From Arctopsyche grandis (lineage: Eukaryota; Arthropoda; Insecta; Trichoptera; Hydropsychidae), in contig NC_135361.1 in NCBI RefSeq assembly GCF_051622035.1, positions 23,987,205-24,051,204 on the forward strand: a stretch of 64,000 bases of DNA, written 5' to 3'. Shown here in pieces: positions 10,424-22,203 of the stretch (within the stretch, counting starts at the first letter, position 1; every line of letters begins with the position of its first letter). Below the pieces are notes generated by a model. That model was not told where the DNA came from, did not search any database, and saw only the letters and a program-made list of their open reading frames with translations. The position numbers and the translations under genes were made by a program.

Positions 10424-13184
10424 ATGCGGATTTCTGTGCTCGAAATTACTTTTGCCATTTTGGCAAGTCTTCTAACGTTTACCAACGTGGATTCTACAGC
10501 ATTGCGTAAGTATTCTCCATTTATTTCATTTCATTAGCATACTGTGTAGTTGTGAATATAATACATTTTTAATTTCAAGAAGCTTAATACATACCGGTTA
10601 TATTCACCTGAAATTATAAAATGCCAAAACATATATTGCAAATATACATATATACATTGTATTGATTTTTTTCATTTGGTTATTGAATTAACCAACATGT
10701 CGATTAGAGAGAAAATATATATGTAAGATTTATATGTATGTATATAAATTACACTGTTCGACACGAATAATGGTTCAGAGACGAGATATAACTTTTCTTA
10801 TAGATCTATGCCCAGTAAACACGAATCTGGTAATAAAAAATGTTGGTTGGCTCGAGATTCGGAGATATATATGTATATGTGTTTTTTAAATCACGCGATT
10901 TTTCTATATCTTGGTGTTGTTCGGTCGATGTCTCAAAATTTGTCAATTTCCTGTTCAAAATGAATATTGTAATCTATAGTCGGGTATTTTATCTTTCATT
11001 TGTAGTACTTTTCAGCCTTCAAATCTCTCTAAGTAGTCGTCCAGTTCAAATCAAAAGTCAAAATTACGTGTTTTTATTTGGGATTTTTTCCCACTGTTAA
11101 CACTATTTTATATTGAGTATTTTCTATTTAAACATGTTTATTGAAATAGTGTTCTGGCTACACTATTTTTTGTTTTCGTTTATAATGGTTAATTTGAAGT
11201 ATGCTGAATTTTAAATCGCAAAATTGCGAGCTATAAGCTCGTACTAGTATTTACTCTTATTTACACGAATCCAAATTTAATTAATAGGGATAATATATTA
11301 AATTGTCTTTATATGAGAATTAAATAAAATTCATTCAATCATATTTCGACTATTCTTGTGGATTAGTTATCAATAGAATTTTGTTCTCTGTTGATTTTTC
11401 AATAAATAAATAAATCAATACAATTAATTATGTTATATTTTCTTAACTTATGCATTTAAGATTTTTCAATATATTAGTACATTTATTCAGATGTTTGTTT
11501 TAATTATGTATTCATGGACATATATTCTATTCTGATGAAATACTTTCATTAGTATAACTTTCTACTTTAAAAGTGTACAATTCCATTGTGGTTTCAATTA
11601 AAAATATAAATTAGCAACATCTGAAAGATTTACGTTGTAATTTGAACTGTTTCTGATATATTGTCATAAAATATTGGCAAAAAATAATATTTAATTTGTT
11701 AGTAATAAAAAATCTTATTTAAAACAAATTTATCATTTCAATTGTTTTTTTTTTCTTTCAAACTTGAACATAAATCTTTCAAACCAAAATGCAATAATCA
11801 TTCAACACTTAAAAATACACACAATAGAATAATAATGAAAAAGATTTTTAAAAAAGTATAATATAATCAAAAGACTATTTTATAATGATTTTCAGCAAAT
11901 TTCATACCACCATGCAGCAAATCAGATCCGAATTTAAATGAATGCTTGGTGGCAACAATAAATAAAGTTTTAAATCAATTTTCCCACGGAATTTCGGATT
12001 TGAATGTGCCAAAATTAGATCCGGTAAAACTGAACAGGGTTTCGATAGAAATTCCGGGATTGTCTGTCATTTTCGACAATTCAACGTTGACAGGACTTGG
12101 AGACGGAAGAGTAAGCGACTACAAGTAAGTTCGATATCATTTAGAAATATTATTACAATATTTAATGATAGTTATGCAATTTTCTTCATGCTCACTTTTT
12201 TTTGTATACCAATTAGTTGCACCAGTTATTTTATGAATATTGATTAAGTAATTATATATAGAAATAATTATGCCTACGTGCTTGAAGGCGCATAGGCCCT
12301 TCAAGCCTTGCTCCATTGACATTTGCCTATTGAACTACTATTTTGACAGCACCTACTATTGTCGTTGTCTTTAAAACCAGTGTGATCAATTCCACTTTAT
12401 TGCTTCAACGCCAACCTGTGTACTACGACAAACCGGATTGCATCAAGGTGAATTGCTGCAAAAGTCAGCTAAATTCCCAGTAAACACATCGAAAAACCTT
12501 GTGACAGATTATCATCCAATCTCACTGTCACGAACATCTTGCCCTAAACGCGTCTAAGTGCATACTCAAAATGTATTGTTTTACTCCTGAACAGATTGAA
12601 CTTCGAGAAGGGCACTTTGAAGATGGACTATTTAGGAAACGTCACCATGAAGGGACATTATAAAATCAACGGACGCGTATTGATATTACCCATTGTCGGA
12701 GATGGAGATTATACAAATACGATAAGTGTGTTGAGATCAAGCAAATATAATTTTTAAAAAATGCATCAATATTTACACTCATGTTTACATTTGTGTGCAG
12801 CAAACCTGCGACTCATCATGAAGTATTCCATAAAGACGGTCAAACAAGATGACGACGGAAAGGATCATTGGAACTTGGAATTGGTGAAAAGGTCATACAA
12901 AGTCGACAAAGCTCAATTCGACTTTAAAAACCTTTTTGGTGGAAACAAAGTTTTAGGTAGGAATATTTTATACATTTTTTTTGCACGTTTCTTTATATAT
13001 CTTATTGACTTTTTAATGTATTTACATTACAGCTGATACAACTCTTCTATTCTTGAATCAAAATTGGGAAATCATAATGAAAGAAGTGTCGCCCCCGGCT
13101 ATAGATCAAATCGTACAAATATGCTTAGATGCGGTTAACAAATTTTATGCCAAAGTGCCTATAAATGATTTATTTTCACCTTAA
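10424..13184 (+). CDS. Takeout/JHBP-like protein 4, complete and more divergent
   Basis: Five exons: 10424-10505, 11896-12124, 12595-12725, 12801-12956 and 13033-13184 (750 nt, 249 aa). Exon 1 encodes a leader with core ITFAILASLLTF. Exon 2 has PPCSKSDPNLNECL, keeping both cysteines but replacing the CxASDP of the other three. Exon 4 keeps DGKDHWNLELVKR, and exon 5 has a shorter, less basic C-terminal helix. Intron phases are identical to the other copies. Intron 1 (1.39 kb) holds a palindromic-family transposon fragment at 10752-11400. Intron 2 (470 bp) includes a more GC-rich stretch at about 12260-12560 that I could not identify. The gene converges on Coq3, whose stop is about 300 bp away. 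Confidence 0.88.
10752..11400 (+). mobile_element. Truncated copy of the CACTGTTCGACA element family
   Basis: Starts CACTGTTCGACACGA after TTA (10749-10751) and stays similar to the copies at 38553 and 43268 up to about 11395, where the match stops. No inverted right end is present, so this copy is 3'-truncated. Its internal open frame is shared non-coding repeat sequence, not a gene. Confidence 0.65.
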
Positions 13185-13479
13185 AATATCGTTAATTTAA
13201 TATTCAAGTTACACAATACCAGTGGTTAACTACCAAAGATATTACAATTATAATAGTATGCGTAATAGACTTTATAGTACAAGGTAAATGACATTGTGAT
13301 ATTTCTACCTTAAATAAGCACACAAGTTTTATACCGAATGTAAATTTATTGAACAATTATAATATGACCATTTAAAAAATATATTCACAAGCTTTTATAT
13401 AATATGTATGTATATACAAATATTTAATAAAAAAAGATACTTTTCTTAAAATAACATTTCATTTACATCAACTATTAGT
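13185..13479. other. Convergent intergenic region, JHBP-like 4 and Coq3
   Basis: Short AT-rich 3'-3' spacer that should contain both polyadenylation sites. Nothing else seen. Confidence 0.5.
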
Positions 13480-16400
13480 TCATGTTTTAACTGCTTGTAG
13501 TGCGTAACAAAATTGCAGAGAATTCAACCAGTACCATTCATTCTTGAACGGATCATAATTAGAACCTTTTATCAAAGTCGTTCGACATCCATCTGTAACG
13601 ATGACATTGCCTTTAAAGTAAATTGTTATATACTACCTACCGTCAAAGTGTACTATTAATTGTACTATAATTTATCTAGCGTTTTGGATAATTCATATTA
13701 AAAATACAAATGAACTAGTAGATATGTGCTTCTACAGATGAAAGTACAGTTTCACCGGTGCTCGCCAGTTATTATATACATACATATGTATATATTATCT
13801 ATGACAGTAAAGTTTTTACATATACATATGTAAATACATACATACATACATATACATATGTATATATATTTTCTTATACAGTTCAGATTTTTTACACAAT
13901 GCTTTAGGATTCAATAATGCGTTAATTATACTTACTATTACGAATTATGGAAAAGATCTCTGAGAATGCATTTAAAATAAAAATGTGACTTTCCGATTCA
14001 GATTACTAGTCAAGACGTTTTCACAAAAATCAACACTGAATAAAATATATCAAAATTAGGTCGCATTAAAAGCCAAGGTTCTGTGAATTATATTCAAAAA
14101 GTGGATGAAAGAACTACAATGTAGAACAGAATACACATTGACTGATTCTGACCAGTTAGATTGTAAATACATACATATATTTTGTAATAAGAAATACGTG
14201 GGATAGATGAAACATATTTTAACTAGTCAAAATATATTACTACTTGTAAATAAATACACTTTGACTTTGTGCATACATATTTAAGAATGTCAATTTAATA
14301 TAAACGTACGTTTTTCCAGAATTTTTGACAAATTTTCCGGCGATATGAACAAACTGTAATCGTGGGTTCCTTTCGGTATGCATTTCAATACGTTTTCAGC
14401 TAAAAATATGCCAAAAAATCGGGCCAATGATGTTCTGTTGAATGTTGTAAAAAATAAAGAACCGCCGGTTTTCACTGATTTCACACACTTTTCCACAAAC
14501 AAATCTTTCTCTACGATGTGCTCAATGACTTCAGATGCAACTAATGCATCATACGCTTCATCATGTTTTTCAGAGTGGTCCTACAATGAATAACTTTCAT
14601 TTCACACAATATGCAAACACAAAACTACAATAATCAATCTCTGAAAAATACTTCTATAGTTGAATGGATGTAATTTAAAGTAGTTTTTAAATCAGCATTT
14701 AAATCGGCATGTGATTTGGCAGAAAAGATCAATTCAGAACTAGCATCAACTCCGTCTACTTTAGCTCCTTCTTTAGCTAATGCCTAAAATAAAGTAAATA
14801 GTAAAATATAATTGTACGATATTTCTAACGAAAAGCATCAGCATAAGTATGTATATTAAAATATATGATAATACTTCGGAAAGAATACCACCACCACATC
14901 CTATATCGATTAGTTTCAATCCTTGCAAAGGGGTTTTAGAATCCTTGTATTTAATTTGATCAGGTATTGTATTGAACAAGCCATCTCTTATAAAGGGAAC
15001 TCTGTGAAAAATGCATACAAATAAGTTTTGTTTAATTAAATTTTATTTAATCAAAAAATACATACCTTAAGTGATTATAAGCGTGAAGAGCTATAGCAGG
15101 TCCTTTAATATCCCACCAATTATCTCTAAATTCTTCTAAAACTTTAACTTGGGCATCGTCAATAGTTGTCTTCTTTTCTTTGGAATTTCTTTCAACTGAG
15201 AATGTTCTTACAAACCTGTAAAAAACTAACTATTATAAAATAACAACAAATTCACGTGTTATATATGATATGTAAAATTGAAACAGATACTAAAACTATT
15301 ACTAATTGGGGTCACTGAGTTTTAATATATAATATAATATACTCCATGCATAATATTTGCTTATCGCCTAGTATGCTCGAAACTTGTACAAGGTAAATAC
15401 ATAATAATATACATCAGGGTTTCCCAAACTATGTTCCGCGGAACACTGGTGTTCCAAAATATGTAGGTGTTCCGGGGAGCCAAAATATTTAGGTGTTCTG
15501 CGGAGCCTAAATAGATATTTCACAAAAATTTGGAGGATATTAAAAAAAAATTGAACATATAACATATAACTTCTTAAAAAAATTGAACATATTCTCCTTC
15601 ATCGTATTGCACTTAAGAGGGCTGGATACCCAAAACCTTAATTTTGTTGCCGTTTCTTTCTTCGATATATATGTATATTGAGTGAATGTACATTTATATT
15701 GAGTGAATGTGACAATATATATCAATATACATATATATTGAGGGAATGCGACAGTTGCGCCTCGACCAGATAATACGTATGTTAAATCGCCAAAATCGAG
15801 GTTTCGTATTCTCCAGTTTTCTCCTCCGAAACTGAACCAATTTAAAAAAAAATTCATCATCGGTATGAGAACGATATTTTCTATGTTTGTGTGGTCGTAT
15901 TTTTTTTTAAATCAACCGTTAAATAAGCTCGTTGGACTCTTTTCGTGGGTGTAAAAAAAGGCGATTTTAAAGATGTTTGGCGGCTCCTAGCTCCTATAAA
16001 AAATAGCTAATCAAAAAAATAAAACCACAGAAACATGCCAATGGTAGATATCCATATCATATTAAAATTATCTATCTCTAGTGCCATAATTGAGGAAGAG
16101 AGAAGTGTAATACGTTTGTATGGACAAGGCACTGGTGTCCAGCTCTCTTAATGGTGAAGCTCATACAATTGGAGAGACACTCATTAAGGTATGTGCGAAA
16201 AACATGGTGTCATGTGTTCTTAATGAGCAGGCCACTAAAAAAATAGATGCAATACAATTATTAAATAATACTGTTTCACGACGCATTAAATATATTTGTA
16301 CTAGCATAGAGAAAGAGCTAATTCGTCGACTTGGACTTTACAGTGAATATGCATTGCAAATGGATGAATCCACAGATGTCGCAGGACTAGCTGTGCTATT

Positions 16401-19400
16401 AGTATTTGTTCGTTACACATATGATAAAAGTATTGAAGAAAATTTACTCACGTGTGCATATCTACATGGAAAAACTACAGGAGAAGATATATTCAACTGT
16501 ATTAATGATTACATTACAAAACAAGGGATAGGCTGGGAAAAGTGTATTGATATTTGTACAGATGGTGCTCGAGCAATGGTAGGGAAAATGAAAGGTGTTG
16601 TATCACGTATCCTGAAAGTAGTTACAAGAACTACCAGCAGTCATTGTATTTTGCATAGGCATGTACTGGTGAACAAAAAAAATTCCACTAATTTAAAAAT
16701 TGTTATGGATGAAGCCGTGAAAATGATAAACTATGTAAAATCTCGACCACTTCAATTCAGATTATTTAAAGTTTTGTGCGATGAAATGAGTAGTGGTCAT
16801 AAAGCACTTTTATTACATACTGAAGTGAGATGGCTATCCAGAGTAAAAGCACTTTTAAGACTCTATGAACTTCGAAGTGTTCGAATTATTAGTATTCTTG
16901 AGGGCACAAAATAATATGCAACAACATTTTATCGACTTTTTAAAAAATCCTTCCTGGTTGATATATCTTGCATATCTGGCGGATATTTTCACACGGTGCA
17001 ATGAAGTCAATTTTGATTGTTTTCATGTCTTACATGAATGTTTGAATGAATTGAATTTTAAAGTTGATAAAGAAGTTTCACAAGTATTTTTAGAACACCT
17101 TCATAACTTGGAAACAACTGGTTCGGAATCCATTTTCCGTGGTAGTTAAGCCAGTAAGCTTAATTAAGCGCAAGTGATTATTAGAGTTAAATTGATTTAA
17201 TTAATGACTCTGATTTGAAACAAAAATATAAAGATCAGCCATTAAATGAATTCTGGGCGAGTCTGACTGAAGAGTACCCCAATGTGTCAAAACAAGCTAT
17301 CATTTGTTTACTTCCGTTTTCCACGACGTATTTATGCGAAGTGAGATTCTCTAATTATGTTGCAACGAAAACAAAATACAGAAATAGACTTTATGGCAGA
17401 TATAAGAATTCAACTGACCAATATTGTGCCTGATATAAAAAAAATTGCAATTCAAAAACTCAATATCATCAGTCATTGAGAGTCTTATTTATTTGTATTT
17501 TTATGTTTATTAAATAAAAGATATTTTTTTTAATAACATTTTTTATTTTTATTTTTACTATTATGAATTACCCAATCTAAAAAATAAGCTAAGTGTTCCG
17601 TCAAAACTTTCAGATTTGCTTTCCGAAAGTGTTCCGTCGCTGAAAAAGTTTGGGAAACCCTGCTATACATACATCTTATACATATCTAATTTAGGGATTC
17701 CAAAAAACCGCCCGAAACAAAAAACCGGTTTTCGGTTTTTTTACAAATAAAAAGCCGGTTGGCTGGCTTTCACCGGTTTCAAAAAATTAAGATTTTTTTT
17801 TAAATTTAAAATTTTCATATCGAAAAAAAAATTGTAAATTATAAAAATAATGAACTTTCATAAGATCTTAATTATATATTATTATTACAAATATTACAAA
17901 TAATACAATTATGATTATATATCACAGCCGTAAAATGGCAGATCCTAAATACGCACAAATAATTAAATGATTTAAATAAGCTACTATCAAGAATATATAA
18001 TATTATTAAAAAAATAATGAGTTACCTCGTAGAAAAACTATGATTGTGGAATCGTGAATAGATATTAAGAAGACTGCTGAGATGCGCTGCGAGGTGTACT
18101 CAACGTTGAAATATTTATATCTTTCAAAGTTACTCTTTTTTGTTGTCAAGTACAAGGTTTTGCGATAATTATGTTTTCTATATTTTTATAACTGAACTTG
18201 TGTAGGTCATTGAAACTACTTTCAATAATATTTTATTGATTTATGACCTGGTCTTCGTCCAATACTAAATCTTAAAGATACCGCTAAGTGCTGTACCCTT
18301 TTTTTGGTGATCAAAGAAATAAACGTCTATTACACTGAGCAACAAAAAATCACGTTTTTGAGTTACCAGAGCGGAGACTAGCCAATCTTAACTAATTTTG
18401 ACTCACTGAATTCGAATATGATATTGATTTTTGTTGGTGGGTGATCGTTTACGAGATATGAGCGTTTAAAAAAATCCGCGATTTTTACAATTTTTTGGCT
18501 TTTGCGGTCTTTAACTCAAAATTTAGGATTGTTACGCTCAGAGAGAGTATTGGAATCAATATTCAGATATTTTTCCTATTAATTGTTATATTTCATTGCT
18601 TTAAAATACTTCTAATTAATTGTCTAGCGAATTTTAAAAGTCAAAAATATATTTTTTTTACGGATTTTTTTTCCATGCTATTTTTCATTTATTTGGCAAA
18701 TTTTTTATTTCACCACGTTTATAAGGATTGGTTTTCTATCTCAATATATTTTTTTTATCTAATCGTACTAACTAAACCGGTATTTGCAATTTAAATGCTT
18801 TCGTTGTATATATGGTTGTATTGCGTAATATGTTAGGGCAAGCGAGATGGCATGTAGTCCGACCGCTGTACTCTGTGAGGTGGATTATATGCCATCTCGC
18901 TTGCCCTAACATATTACGCGATACAACCATATATACAACGAAAGCATTTAAATTGCAATTACCGCTTTAGTTAGTACGTTTAGATAAAAAAAAAATATTG
19001 AGATAGAAAACCAATCCTTATAAACGTGGTGAAATAAAAAATTTGCCAAATAAATGAAAAATAGCACGGAAAAAAAATCCGTAAAAAAAAATATATTTTT
19101 GACTTTTAAAATTCGCTAGACAATTAATTAGAAGTATTTTAAAGCAATGAAATATAACAATTAATAGGAAAAATATCTGACTATTGATTCCAATACTCAC
19201 TTTGAGCGTAACAATCCTAAATTTTGAGTTAAAGACCGCAAAAGCCAAAAAACTGTAAAAATCGCGGATTTTTTTAAACGCTCATATCTCGTAAACGATC
19301 ACCCACCAACAAAAGTCAATATCATATTCGAATTCAGTGGGTCAAACTTAGTAAAGATTGGCTAGTCTCCGCTCTGGTTTTTTTTTTTTTTGTTGCTCAG

Positions 19401-20040
19401 TGTTACCTAAGAGAGTTAAGATATACACATATTTTTTTGATCTTTCATAGAAATTTGAAATTCATAATTGTTAGTTTTGAGGAAAAAACATTAATTAAAG
19501 AAAACCTTAAAAAGCCGGTTGATTTGAGCCAAAAAACCGGCTGACTCGAGGCAGAAAAACCGGCTTTCGGTTTTTTAAAAATGGTCAAAAAGCCGTTTTT
19601 TCGGTTTCGGCTTAAGCCGGCTTGGAAACCCTATATCTAAGTATAATAAAAGTATTTTAATACATGCTATATTTAATATTAATCAATCAAATCTAAAGAA
19701 AAAAACATATTTTATTGAGTATTGAACCAGATAATATCTGGTTCAAGATTTCCATCTTTGAAACACTTCTAAAATTCTTTAAATTCAATACAAAAGACTT
19801 AACAACTGTGTAAACTTAAAACATATGTATGTTGTTAATTATTGTAAATGAATACATAGATCGATTTCAAAATATGTCACATAATTTTTGATAATTTTAT
19901 TAGTACAATTTGGGATTAGACATATTTAAGAGCATTTTATAACTAAAATAAGGCAATATATCGGTTATTAGATATATATTATTAATCACTTACGTCTTAT
20001 TTCGATGTAACGACGAAATTTGGAGCGTTTTTTTCCACAT
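13480..20040 (-). CDS. Coq3: Ubiquinone biosynthesis O-methyltransferase Coq3, mitochondrial
   Basis: S-adenosylmethionine-dependent enzyme that performs the two O-methylations of ubiquinone synthesis at the matrix side of the mitochondrial inner membrane. Minus-strand coding exons in transcript order are 20040-19994, 15215-15066, 15001-14875, 14783-14652, 14580-14310 and 13592-13480 (840 nt, 279 aa; stop at 13482-13480). The N-terminus (MWKKTLQISSLHRNKT) is basic and lacks acidic residues, as expected of a mitochondrial presequence. Other landmarks are WWDIKGPAIALHAYNHLRV, SAM motif I LIDIGCGGGILSE (residues 96-108), KVDGVDAS and the UbiG-type ASEVIEHI. Further on come PKGTHDYSLFISPENL and the C-terminus SNYDPFKNEWYWLNS. 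The last exon is small and separate; without it the protein would stop early after ILEK. Intron 1 is 4778 bp and holds nested transposons. AATAAA on the minus strand lies near 13347. Confidence 0.93.
15617..16147. mobile_element. TTAA-flanked MITE inserted in the hAT element
   Basis: Bounded by TTAA at 15613-15616 and 16148-16151. Ends are GAGGGCTGGATACC and GGTGTCCAGCTCTC, imperfect inverse repeats. A near-identical right part is found at 49262-49681 and a left part at 47124. TTAA target duplication is the piggyBac hallmark; no transposase is present, so the superfamily is inferred from the duplication only. Confidence 0.8.
16152..17433 (+). pseudogene. Degenerate hAT transposase (ZBED5-like type)
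   Basis: Three consecutive frames give one broken transposase. The first (16152-16914) has QMDESTDVAGLAVLLVFVRY, CTDGARAMVGKMKGV and HCILHRHVL, the acidic and histidine blocks of the hAT RNase-H-like fold. It shifts frame near 16880, where ELLVFLRAQNNM continues in another frame. A stop follows at about 17147, and the C-terminal dimerisation motif TYLCEVRFSN...TKYRNRL follows at 17330-17400. The N-terminal BED zinc finger is absent: the space before 16152 is taken by the MITE. The apparent ATG at 16120 lies inside the MITE and is not the real start. Confidence 0.8.
17690..19632 (-). mobile_element. hAT-like non-autonomous element (AAAACCGG family), copy 1
   Basis: Exact 8-bp direct repeats ATATCTAA flank it (17682-17689 and 19633-19640). 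Ends contain AGGGATTCC and GGAAACCCT. Near both ends it is dense in AAACCGGCTTTT motifs. Copies 2 (23758-24676) and 3 (41490-42295) lie in the other orientation. It has no transposase and is interrupted by the palindromic element at 18333-19402. Confidence 0.75.
18333..19402. mobile_element. 1.07-kb near-complete palindromic element, CACTG ends
   Basis: Starts CACTGAGCAACAAAAAAT and ends GTTGCTCAGTG, flanked by TTA on both sides (18330-18332 and 19403-19405). The two arms of about 500 bp are inverse copies meeting near 18868, separated by a loop of a few dozen bases. Frames on either strand (for example 18495-18794 and 19248-19018) are mirror images of each other and are not genes. Confidence 0.85.
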
Positions 20041-22203
20041 TTTAGTTCTCAGAAACAAATCCAGACTGATCAGCGATTCAAATTGATGCCTACTAATGAA
20101 TACAGCATGTTCTAACCTACAAATATTCGAAAACACTCCAACTCTATACCGATATATATACATGTGTTGAAATCAAAAATTGAAAATTCTAGACATACAA
20201 CTGGCTCACCTTGGTTTTTTATTGTTTAAATGTGAAGTAAAGTCCAAGCACGTGATAAGATAAATGTGACAACAATAAAACTTTATGAACTCATAGTACA
20301 CCACATTAACCAATTGATATTCTTATTATTATATCAATATACACATGTACAATAAACACATGCTCAATATTATAATTACAATATTTTACAACCTATGTAG
20401 TTATTATAATATTTTATTACGGGTTAATAATTCCTTCAATGTAACAAATTTCATTATATTTAAATGCTTAGAAAATATTGTTATAAAATTGTTTCAAAAA
20501 ACAATGTGTATTTGCATAATCTACATCTATAATATTATAGTTTCACTTTTGTACATATTTTTTTACACTTTCCTAGATGTCGCTTATTTGTTATGTAAAG
20601 GATTATAAGATTTTCTAAGAAATATTTAGATGTCAGGAATTTTTTAGTATGGAAAATACACAATTGTCCTATAAATAACATTTTTAATTGATACATACAA
20701 CCAGATTAATAAAATCTTCAACTGTCTTTAATCTAGTAGGCTGTCTCGAATTCTGAAGATACATCTATATTTAATCATTACTTAATTGAAATCAATAATG
20801 AAAATCTGCCTTGCAACACCATTTTTACAATCACAACATTGGATCTTATCAAAAAAAAAAATCCAATTGAATACTAGTATTATAAGCTTAAATTATGGTT
20901 GCTAAAAATGTTTTGAATCAAGATTACGGTGCTTTTAATACATTGAATAATGTATTAAAAGCAGTTGAATAATGTATTAAAAGCAAGTTGTTGGGCTACC
21001 GAAATTACACTCACAATGTTATCAACGAGATTCGCATACTGTGACTATTAGGTCAATAACTCCTTCAATGGTATTATATATATTAAAATCTGATAAAGCA
21101 TTGTTTTCAGAAAACTATTGTTTCACTTTAACAAAACTCTGAATTGAATAATTTTAATTTCAGTATTCGATACACGTTCGCAGAATAATGACTTGATCTC
21201 GGTCAAACTTCTGCTTTTGGTATTTTTACTTGGTATAACAGTTTATATAATGTTCAATACCGTAACTCTTCAAAGCAAAACCAATTGATTTTAAATTAGT
21301 GTTACTATTTAAAGTGCTATTTATTTTCAAATGTGTAGAAACCAATAATCTCATGTGCAATTTTTATATTCATAATATATTTACAAAGGCTTTTTTTCCC
21401 ATATAACGCGGTGGAACGGCGTTCCGGCACGTATTTTTTCAAAAAAAAGCTACATATATGCACATGCATAATATCAAAGCAAGTGAACTGAAATAAAAGT
21501 AAGCAAACATATTATTGCAATTAGAATAAACCAAACAAATACACAAATGATTACAAAGAGACTTTATACCCATGCACACAACATTATAGAGACATGTTAT
21601 TCAAATATGTGATATGTACTATGTACTACTAGCAATTTTTGAGCGCAGAAAAAAAATTTTTTTTCTATAATTTAGTTATATACATGTACATTCTAAATGA
21701 AAAAAAATACACAATTGAGTATGCTAATCTATAATACCTACATATGTACATATGTATGTATGCACATGTGCACATATATTTTAAATTGATATTATAAATT
21801 GATTCAAATTTAGTTGTTAATCTATTGTTCGGGAAGTCGTACGTATTTTTTGCTATACATAAATATATAATTTGTATATTATAAACTTTCTTTTTGTAGA
21901 TGCGTTTAAAGGGAGATTTTTGTATAAAAAATATCCTTAAAAAATTTAACCTCTCAAAATGGAGACAATGGATATATTTTTTTGTAATCTGATGGATTTA
22001 TGGCTTTGAAGGGTTTTATCGTATTTATTTGTTTATTTATTAAATAATCACCTAGATAACTGCAAAATATATTGCCAAATAGAGATTTTAATTCGTTGAT
22101 AATCAAAAATTAAGATAAAAAATAATCTCATCTTATTTGCGTTTTTTTTTTGTTTCAAACAAAAAAATTATTTTAATTAAAATTTCAGAAAATTTTTGTC
22201 GAT
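20041..22203. other. Intergenic region between Coq3 and alpha-mannosidase M1
   Basis: Head-to-head spacer that must contain the Coq3 promoter and the M1 leader. TTGAATAATGTATTAAAAGC occurs twice in tandem at about 20943-20983. The only coding-like signal is the possible terminal exon at 21164-21288. M1 has a splice acceptor at 22188, so its non-coding first exon lies somewhere here. Confidence 0.45.
21164..21288 (+). other. Possible orphan 3'-terminal exon encoding a C-terminal membrane anchor
   Basis: A strong acceptor (TTTAATTTCAG) is followed by a frame of about 40 residues: FDTRSQNNDLISVK, then a hydrophobic stretch (LLLLVFLLGITVYIMF), then NTVTLQSKTN and a TGA at 21286-21288. That looks like the tail of a tail-anchored protein. 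I could not find convincing upstream exons or a clear AATAAA, so it may be a chance frame or a gene relic. I do not recognise the family. Confidence 0.3.

Larger units (their letters stand above)
15415..17662 (+). mobile_element. hAT transposon in Coq3 intron 1
   Basis: Perfect 16-bp terminal inverted repeats, CAGGGTTTCCCAAACT (15415-15430) and its inverse (17647-17662). The flanking 8-mers ATATACAT and CTATACAT differ at one position, the duplication size expected for hAT. The element is 2248 bp and lies opposite to Coq3 transcription. It encodes a broken transposase and has a TTAA-flanked MITE inserted in its 5' part. Confidence 0.9.

Noticed and set aside
10840-11100. 86-codon frame with a hydrophobic segment in JHBP-like 4 intron 1
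   Set aside because: The same sequence recurs at 38648, 40141 (reverse) and 43434 within transposon copies, so it is repeat sequence; frame is not kept between copies.
12260-12560. GC-richer stretch in JHBP-like 4 intron 2 with a short minus-strand frame
   Set aside because: No coding motif, repeat partner or inverted ends found in this window; left unassigned.
14378-14593. Plus-strand frame over 14378-14593
   Set aside because: Antisense shadow of the well-supported Coq3 exon 14310-14580.
18495-19248. Matching hydrophobic frames on opposite strands (18495-18794 and 19018-19248)
   Set aside because: They are the two arms of a palindromic element, not a duplicated membrane-protein gene.
20345-20608. 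87-codon frame upstream of M1
   Set aside because: AT-driven composition of Ile, Tyr, Asn and Leu, no domain, no repeat homologue; not supported as a gene.
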